From CBDVBD01 sp965372135 (lineage in GTDB: Bacteria > Electryoneota > RPQS01 > CBDVBD01), in the NCBI GenBank assembly GCA_965372135.1, contig CBDVBD010000119.1, forward strand, positions 1-10,509: 10,509 nt of DNA. The letters are read 5' to 3'. Under the pieces are notes generated by a model that worked only from the letters and a program-made list of their open reading frames with translations, was not told where the DNA came from and did no database searches. This document shows positions 6,524-10,509 of this stretch, one piece after another. The position numbers and the translations under genes were made by a program. Each line of letters starts with the position of its first letter. Position 1 is the first letter of the stretch.

Positions 6524-7567
6524 GTGGCAGGTTCTTTTACCCCCCAGCGTATTTTGGTTATTCGACTGAGTTCGCTGGGGGACGTACTCTTTACTACCCC
6601 CTTAGTTCGAGCCATAAAAAAGCGATTTCCTCAATGTGAGCTTGACTATCTTGTAAGTTCCCGTTATCGGGAACTTTTGGTTAGTAATCCCTATGTGAGT
6701 CGTGTGTTGGCTTTGGAGCCGGGAACTGGGATTTCCCAGACACGATCGATGGTGACTCAAATCCGGGAATCGGGATATGATGTTGCCATCGATCTCCACG
6801 GATCAATTCGGTCGCTTCTGATTCGTGCCGGGAGCAGGATTCCCAAAGTAGCTACATTCCGTAAACATCGGTTCGCCAGGGCGATGCTCATTATTCTTAA
6901 GCGTAGTGTTTATCCCGATGATCGTTCTATGGCTCAGTGGATGCTGGACGCAGGGGAATGGTTGGGGATTGAAAATGATGGTGATGGATTGGATTTTTTT
7001 GTTGATCAGAGTATCGAATCGGAAGTTCAGGGAACGATTGACGATTTATCATCCGACCGTCAGCAGAAATGGATCGCTTTTGCTCCCGGTGCCAGGCATG
7101 TGACAAAGCGGTGGTTTATCGATAGGTGGTGTGATTTAGCGGAACGGATTGTGTCACATTCGCAGCACCGTATTGTGATTTTGGGGGATGAGGTTGACAA
7201 GCCTTTGGGAGATGAGATTATTGATAGGATCGGGGATAATGGTTGGAATGCCGCCGGGCAGATGAGTTTATTGCAGTCGGCAGCTGCTATTAGCCGTTGT
7301 CACGTGGTTATCACTCATGACAGTGGTCTAATGCATATTGCTGTGGCACGGAAAGTACCTGTAGTTGCGATTTTCGGACCGACAGTGAAGGCATTTGGGT
7401 TTTATCCGTTTCGGGTACCCTATCGTGTGGTGGAACGGTCACTCAAGTGTCGACCATGCAGTGCAAAGGGGTCGTCCCGGTGTCCGTTAGGTCATTTTAG
7501 ATGCATGCAGGAAATTACTCCGGAACACGTGATTGGTGCTTTTAGCGATTTAATTGAGGGATTATAA
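6524..7567 (+). CDS. Family 9 glycosyltransferase, LPS heptosyltransferase-like
   Basis: A GT-B fold, ADP-heptose:LPS heptosyltransferase-type enzyme, probably acting on the cytoplasmic face of the inner membrane during core assembly. It has 347 residues from a GTG start, 2 nt after apbE, with AGGA 8 nt ahead. The N-terminal domain opens with ILVIRLSSLGDVLFTTPLVR (10-29), the GT9 hallmark including the Gly-Asp loop, followed by YDVAIDLHG (85-93). The C-terminal domain carries FAPGARHVTKRW (186-197) and the nucleotide-sugar site around ITHDSGLMHIAVARKVPVVA (263-282) with IFGPT (283-287). A late Cys motif (Cys 309, 312, 320, 327) ending CMQEITPEHV is seen in many members of this family. The direct neighbour is Kdo transferase (15-nt gap), which supports an inner-core role, but the exact sugar and acceptor are not certain. 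I therefore do not give a waaC/waaF symbol. Confidence 0.92.
   Translation: MAGSFTPQRILVIRLSSLGDVLFTTPLVRAIKKRFPQCELDYLVSSRYRELLVSNPYVSRVLALEPGTGISQTRSMVTQIRESGYDVAIDLHGSIRSLLIRAGSRIPKVATFRKHRFARAMLIILKRSVYPDDRSMAQWMLDAGEWLGIENDGDGLDFFVDQSIESEVQGTIDDLSSDRQQKWIAFAPGARHVTKRWFIDRWCDLAERIVSHSQHRIVILGDEVDKPLGDEIIDRIGDNGWNAAGQMSLLQSAAAISRCHVVITHDSGLMHIAVARKVPVVAIFGPTVKAFGFYPFRVPYRVVERSLKCRPCSAKGSSRCPLGHFRCMQEITPEHVIGAFSDLIEGL
6655..6676 (+). repeat. Perfect 9-bp inverted repeat inside the family 9 glycosyltransferase gene
   Basis: AAGTTCCCG (6655-6663) and CGGGAACTT (6668-6676) form a perfect stem with a TTAT loop, and the run continues TTTTGG. The hairpin lies about 130 nt into the coding region, over codons 44-51. 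It is visible in sequence; a function as pause site, attenuator or protein-binding palindrome is only possible. Confidence 0.5.
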
Positions 7568-7582
7568 GGTTTTTCTAATTCT

Positions 7583-8881
7583 ATGATTACTCGGCTGATG
7601 TATAATTGGGTTGGTATTCCATTAATGTGGACGGGGTTTAGGCTGAGCACGCCGTTTATCCGGAAGGTGCGGGAAGGTATTCATGGACGTCGGGGTTGGA
7701 AAATGTTGCTACGGGAATGGGCGAAGTCACGTGCTGAAGATAAGCCGATTTGGATGTTCCATGCCGCTTCGGTAGGGGAGTTGGAAGCGATTCGACCGGT
7801 GATTCAAAGAGTGATTGCACACGGGAAAGAGCAGGTTGTGTTGAGTGTGTTTTCGCCGTCGGTGTATGATGCAGCGCAGAAGGTTCCTGGAGTGGACGGG
7901 GTGTTTTATCTGCCGTTTGATACATTGGGAAATCAGCGGTTTTTTCTGGATCAAATTCACCCGCAATTAGTGGTGATTACGAAACACGATGTCTGGCCCA
8001 ATTTATTGGTAGCTGCGAAAGAGCGGGGAATTTATACCGCATTGATCAACGCCAATTTTCATCCACGGAGTTTTCGGGTACATCCGGCATTCGGGTTTTT
8101 TCATCGATGGGTGTTTTTGCAGTTTGATGGGATTGCAGCGGTGGCGAAGGATCATATCAAACGGCTGCAGCCCTTTGTGGATGATACAGTCACATGTCAG
8201 GTGTTGGGGGATTCGAGGTACGATCGGGTGTTGGAAAGGGTGGGGAAAAAGTCGAAGCAGGTTGATGAGATTCGCACCCAATTAGAGGATCGGATAGTGA
8301 TAGTGGCAGGCAGCACGCATTCGACTGAGGAACAGCAGTTGGTGCCAGTAGTAGCTGACTTGATGAACGATCACCCGAAATTGTTTGTGATTTGGGTACC
8401 GCACGATCCTGAACCTCAAGCTTTGAAATTATTGGAACAGATGATAACGGAACATCGGCTGGTGATAGCACGATGGTCGGAAGATGCGGAATTGAGTGAG
8501 TTATCGGGGGTGGTCGTGGATGTGACGGGGATATTAGCGGATTTGTATTCAGTAGGTGATATTGCGTTGGTGGGTGGTGGGTACGATAAGGGTGTGCACA
8601 GCGTGATTGAGCCAGCAGCGACGGGACTTCCGGTGCTATTCGGACCAAGATATCATGTATCGCAAGAAGCCGGTTATTTGATTGAACGCGGCGGGGGGAT
8701 GGTGTTTCAGAATAGGGAGGAGTTAGAGGAGATTCTCCGATCATTGTTAGGGGACGAGAAACATCGAAAATCTATAGGGTTGAACGCTAAGTCAGTGGTC
8801 GAAGATAATGTTGGTGCATCGGAACGAATAATTAAGTTTTTGGATGGGATAGTTGGACAGGAACAGCAGAATAATATTTGA
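7583..8881 (+). CDS. waaA: 3-deoxy-D-manno-octulosonic acid (Kdo) transferase
   Basis: WaaA/KdtA transfers Kdo from CMP-Kdo to lipid IVA, the first step of LPS core assembly, at the inner-membrane cytoplasmic face. The protein has 432 residues, normal for the family. The N-terminus (about 1-45) is a hydrophobic and basic membrane-anchor region (YNWVGIPLMW, then RKVREGIHGRRGW). The catalytic segment FHAASVGELEA (59-69) holds Glu 67, matching the general base in Aquifex WaaA. The region TKHDVWPNLL (133-142) corresponds to the usual ETELWPNL. Further motifs are VLGDSRYDRV (207-216, usually GNxKxD), AGSTHSTEE (242-250), VPHDPE (272-277), GGGYDKGVHSVIEPAATGLP (331-350) and VLFGP. The GGG-Y-D-K-G-V-H form resembles Bacteroidetes enzymes while EPAA is the general form. 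The weak AAGG at 7566-7569 is the only Shine-Dalgarno candidate. It follows the family 9 glycosyltransferase, consistent with one core-assembly pair. The number of Kdo residues added cannot be predicted. Confidence 0.95.
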   Translation: MITRLMYNWVGIPLMWTGFRLSTPFIRKVREGIHGRRGWKMLLREWAKSRAEDKPIWMFHAASVGELEAIRPVIQRVIAHGKEQVVLSVFSPSVYDAAQKVPGVDGVFYLPFDTLGNQRFFLDQIHPQLVVITKHDVWPNLLVAAKERGIYTALINANFHPRSFRVHPAFGFFHRWVFLQFDGIAAVAKDHIKRLQPFVDDTVTCQVLGDSRYDRVLERVGKKSKQVDEIRTQLEDRIVIVAGSTHSTEEQQLVPVVADLMNDHPKLFVIWVPHDPEPQALKLLEQMITEHRLVIARWSEDAELSELSGVVVDVTGILADLYSVGDIALVGGGYDKGVHSVIEPAATGLPVLFGPRYHVSQEAGYLIERGGGMVFQNREELEEILRSLLGDEKHRKSIGLNAKSVVEDNVGASERIIKFLDGIVGQEQQNNI

Positions 8882-8902
8882 TTCTTTAATAAGTCTATTG
8901 AG

Positions 8903-9661
8903 ATGATTGAAGTTAAGGATTTGACATTTTCCTATCGGGATGATTTGCCGAAGGTGCTGGAGGATGTGTCGCTGAAGGTAGAGAAGGGGGAATGGGTGAC
9001 ATTGATGGGCGCTAATGGATCGGGGAAGAGTACTTTGGCGATGTTGATCTTAGGGTTACTATCCGGTGGGGAAGGGGAAATCCGTGTGGATGAGCTGAAT
9101 CCGTTCGACCATCAGGAAGTGTGGGAGGTACGCCGGAAAGTGGGAATGGTGTTCCAAAATCCCGACAATCAAATGGTGTCGTCATTGGTGGAACGGGAAA
9201 TTGCATTCGGTCCGGAAAATTACGGGATGGAGCGGGAGAAAATGCTGCAAGCAGTGGATCGTGCAGTGCAGACATTCCGCCTGGAAACCTATCGTAAACA
9301 TTCACCGCACGAGCTGTCCGGTGGGGAACGACAACGAGTGGCACTGGCTTCCGGAACCGTGATGGATGGGGATTATTTAATATTAGATGAACCGACGTCA
9401 TTATTGGATCCGGCTGGTAGGCGGGATTTTTTGAATTATCTGCGGCAATTGCACATTTCCAAGGGGATATTGCATATTACGGCATACAGTGAGGAAGTTC
9501 TGAAATCGGATCGGCTGGTTATCCTATATCAGTGTAAAGTAGTAGCTGATGGAAAGCCGATGGAAGTGTTTACCTCTGATTATCCGTTGGAAGAGTGGGG
9601 AGTGGGAATACCACTTGAAGCGGAATTGCAGCGGTTGGAAAATATGGGGAATAGTATATGA
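8903..9661 (+). CDS. ecfA1: Energy-coupling factor transporter ATPase EcfA1
   Basis: This is one of the paired ATPases of an ECF importer, which takes up vitamins or metal ions through EcfT and a substrate-binding S component. It has 252 residues. Walker A GANGSGKST is at 36-44. The Q-loop region VFQNPDNQMV (83-92) is a hallmark of EcfA1. Signature LSGGERQ is at 138-144, Walker B YLILDEPT at 158-165 (Glu 163 the catalytic acid) and D-loop SLLDP at 166-170. The H-loop should read ITHD but is ITAY (192-195), so the switch histidine is replaced by Ala 194 (codon GCA at 9482-9484). The protein is slightly shorter than usual at the C-terminus. Its stop codon overlaps the ecfA2 start (ATGA), which couples the two. 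The gap from waaA is 21 nt, so it may be read from the same transcript, although its function is unrelated to LPS. Substrate is unknown, since no S component is in view. Confidence 0.93.
   Translation: MIEVKDLTFSYRDDLPKVLEDVSLKVEKGEWVTLMGANGSGKSTLAMLILGLLSGGEGEIRVDELNPFDHQEVWEVRRKVGMVFQNPDNQMVSSLVEREIAFGPENYGMEREKMLQAVDRAVQTFRLETYRKHSPHELSGGERQRVALASGTVMDGDYLILDEPTSLLDPAGRRDFLNYLRQLHISKGILHITAYSEEVLKSDRLVILYQCKVVADGKPMEVFTSDYPLEEWGVGIPLEAELQRLENMGNSI
9646..9650 (+). promoter_or_regulatory. Shine-Dalgarno-like site of ecfA2
   Basis: GGGGA inside the last codons of ecfA1 lies 7 nt before the ATG at 9658, which itself overlaps the ecfA1 stop codon (ATGA). Confidence 0.5.
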
Positions 9662-10509
9662 TAATCGGCGTTTCCGGACTTTCATACCATTACGATTTAG
9701 GCAGTCCCAAGTCGCATCGAGCGTTGGACAATATTTGTCTCGAAATACCAGCCGGGCAGTCATTGGGGATATTAGGGGCTACTGGATCAGGGAAGTCAAC
9801 ACTGGTGCAGCATTTCAATGGGTTATTGAGTGTTCAGCAAGGAACGATTAAGTTCGATAATCTGGAAATAGCCAAAGGGAACAATTTCCCCAGGGACATC
9901 AGGCAGAAAGTGGGATTGGTGTTTCAATTTGCGGAGTTCGGATTTTTTGAGGAAACGGTATTCGATGAAGTGGCGTTTTCACCCAAGCAGTGGGAATGGG
10001 ATGAGGATCGTGTTCGGGAAGCGACCACGGATATTTTGACTCAGATTGGATTTCCGGTAGATATAGCTAATCAGCAATCACCATATCACCAAAGCGGCGG
10101 TCAACAGCGCATGGTGGCGTTGGCATCAGTTTTGGTTATGCAACCGGAAGTATTGATATTGGATGAGCCGACAGTGGGACTGGATGCACCGGCACGGCAA
10201 CGGATCAGCGAAGTTATTCAAGCAATGATCAGTCAGAGCAGGACAATAATCATCATCAGTCACGATATGGATTTTGTAGCGCCTTTGGTGGAGCGTGTGG
10301 TGGTGCTTAAAGGAGGACGGGTGATTGGAGATGGAGAAACATCGGATATCTTTTCTGATGAAGATTTGCTCAAGGAAGCTGGTCTTGAGCCGCCTGCGAT
10401 GTTTCGGTTTCACGATCGGCTGCAGAAATTAGGATTGGATGTTTCACCGGGGTCATTAGATTTGTCTAAGCTGAAATTGAAATTACGGGAAATGCGATTA
10501 TCGAGTAAG
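9658..10509 (+). CDS. ecfA2: Energy-coupling factor transporter ATPase EcfA2 (3' partial)
   Basis: This is the second ATPase of the ECF importer, pairing with EcfA1. The frame begins at the ATG overlapping the ecfA1 stop and stays open for 284 codons to the right edge with no stop. Full-length relatives are about 280-290 residues, so little is missing. Motifs are Walker A GATGSGKST (40-48), Q-loop Gln 90 in VFQFAEFGFFEETVFDEV (88-105), signature QSGGQQR (145-151), Walker B VLILDEPT (165-172), D-loop GLDAP (174-178) and H-loop His 202 in ISHDMDF. FQF at the Q-loop identifies EcfA2 as opposed to the FQNPDNQ of EcfA1. The usual FQFPExQLF is altered here to FQFAEFGFF, and the first signature residue is Gln rather than Leu. 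A C-terminal ECF-type extension follows from about 237 (LLKEAGLEPPAMF). EcfT is expected immediately downstream, outside the window. Confidence 0.93.
   Translation, partial: MIIGVSGLSYHYDLGSPKSHRALDNICLEIPAGQSLGILGATGSGKSTLVQHFNGLLSVQQGTIKFDNLEIAKGNNFPRDIRQKVGLVFQFAEFGFFEETVFDEVAFSPKQWEWDEDRVREATTDILTQIGFPVDIANQQSPYHQSGGQQRMVALASVLVMQPEVLILDEPTVGLDAPARQRISEVIQAMISQSRTIIIISHDMDFVAPLVERVVVLKGGRVIGDGETSDIFSDEDLLKEAGLEPPAMFRFHDRLQKLGLDVSPGSLDLSKLKLKLREMRLSSK

Noticed and set aside
8190..8744. Long minus-strand open frame (184 codons) opposite waaA
   Set aside because: It is Pro/Ser/His-rich, with no recognisable domain, and lies wholly inside a clear Kdo transferase gene. It is a by-product of the G-rich coding strand.
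1..10509. Search for CRISPR arrays, insertion sequences, toxin-antitoxin pairs, phage genes or a defence system
   Set aside because: I saw no direct-repeat arrays, transposase motifs, terminal inverted repeats or recognisable defence domains. Every gene belongs to a known housekeeping, envelope or transport family, so I do not claim a novel multigene system.

Overview
The window looks like ordinary bacterial chromosome from a Gram-negative, LPS-making organism. It carries a Kdo transferase and a family 9 (heptosyltransferase-type) glycosyltransferase, together with SmpB, a tyrosyl-tRNA synthetase and tRNA-Leu. Several motifs are intermediate between proteobacterial and Bacteroidetes-like versions. 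An example is the Kdo transferase, whose C-terminal motif has the GGGxxKGxHxxxE form. This, together with moderate GC content and several TTG/GTG starts, would fit a deep FCB-group or candidate-phylum lineage. That placement is inference and needs a database search. All protein genes lie on the + strand, and their coding strand is visibly G-rich (many GGG, TTG, GTG and CGG codons). The only minus-strand gene is the tRNA.

Layout: (1) 1-1971, the two ATPase subunits of a dipeptide/oligopeptide importer (DppD-like, cut at the left edge, then DppF-like). (2) 2036-2386, a small VOC-fold protein with a very strong Shine-Dalgarno site, followed by a rho-independent terminator at 2438-2469. (3) 2475-2561, tRNA-Leu(CAG) on the minus strand, with a near-consensus sigma-70 promoter at 2583-2611. 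(4) 2769-10509, a long, tightly packed co-directional run: smpB, tyrS, a long-chain polyprenyl diphosphate synthase, an ApbE-type flavin transferase lipoprotein, a family 9 glycosyltransferase, Kdo transferase (waaA), ecfA1 and ecfA2 (cut at the right edge). Gaps within this run are 2 to 34 nt, or short overlaps.

How the genes fit together: the Dpp ATPases would power a permease and binding protein encoded to the left. In the long run, translation functions (trans-translation, Tyr charging) lead into envelope functions. These are an isoprenoid chain for quinone or carrier lipid, a periplasmic flavin transferase for Rnf/Nqr-type or other FMN proteins, and two LPS inner-core transferases. The run ends with the paired ATPases of an energy-coupling-factor vitamin/metal importer, whose EcfT is expected just beyond the right edge.

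I see no CRISPR array, mobile element, toxin-antitoxin pair or defence system, and no convincing undescribed multigene system. The most interesting departures are at residue level. EcfA1 has lost its H-loop histidine while its partner EcfA2 keeps its own. EcfA2 has a modified post-Q-loop region. The Kdo transferase has hybrid motifs. The DppD Cys cluster has an extra cysteine. There is also a perfect 9-bp hairpin inside the glycosyltransferase gene.
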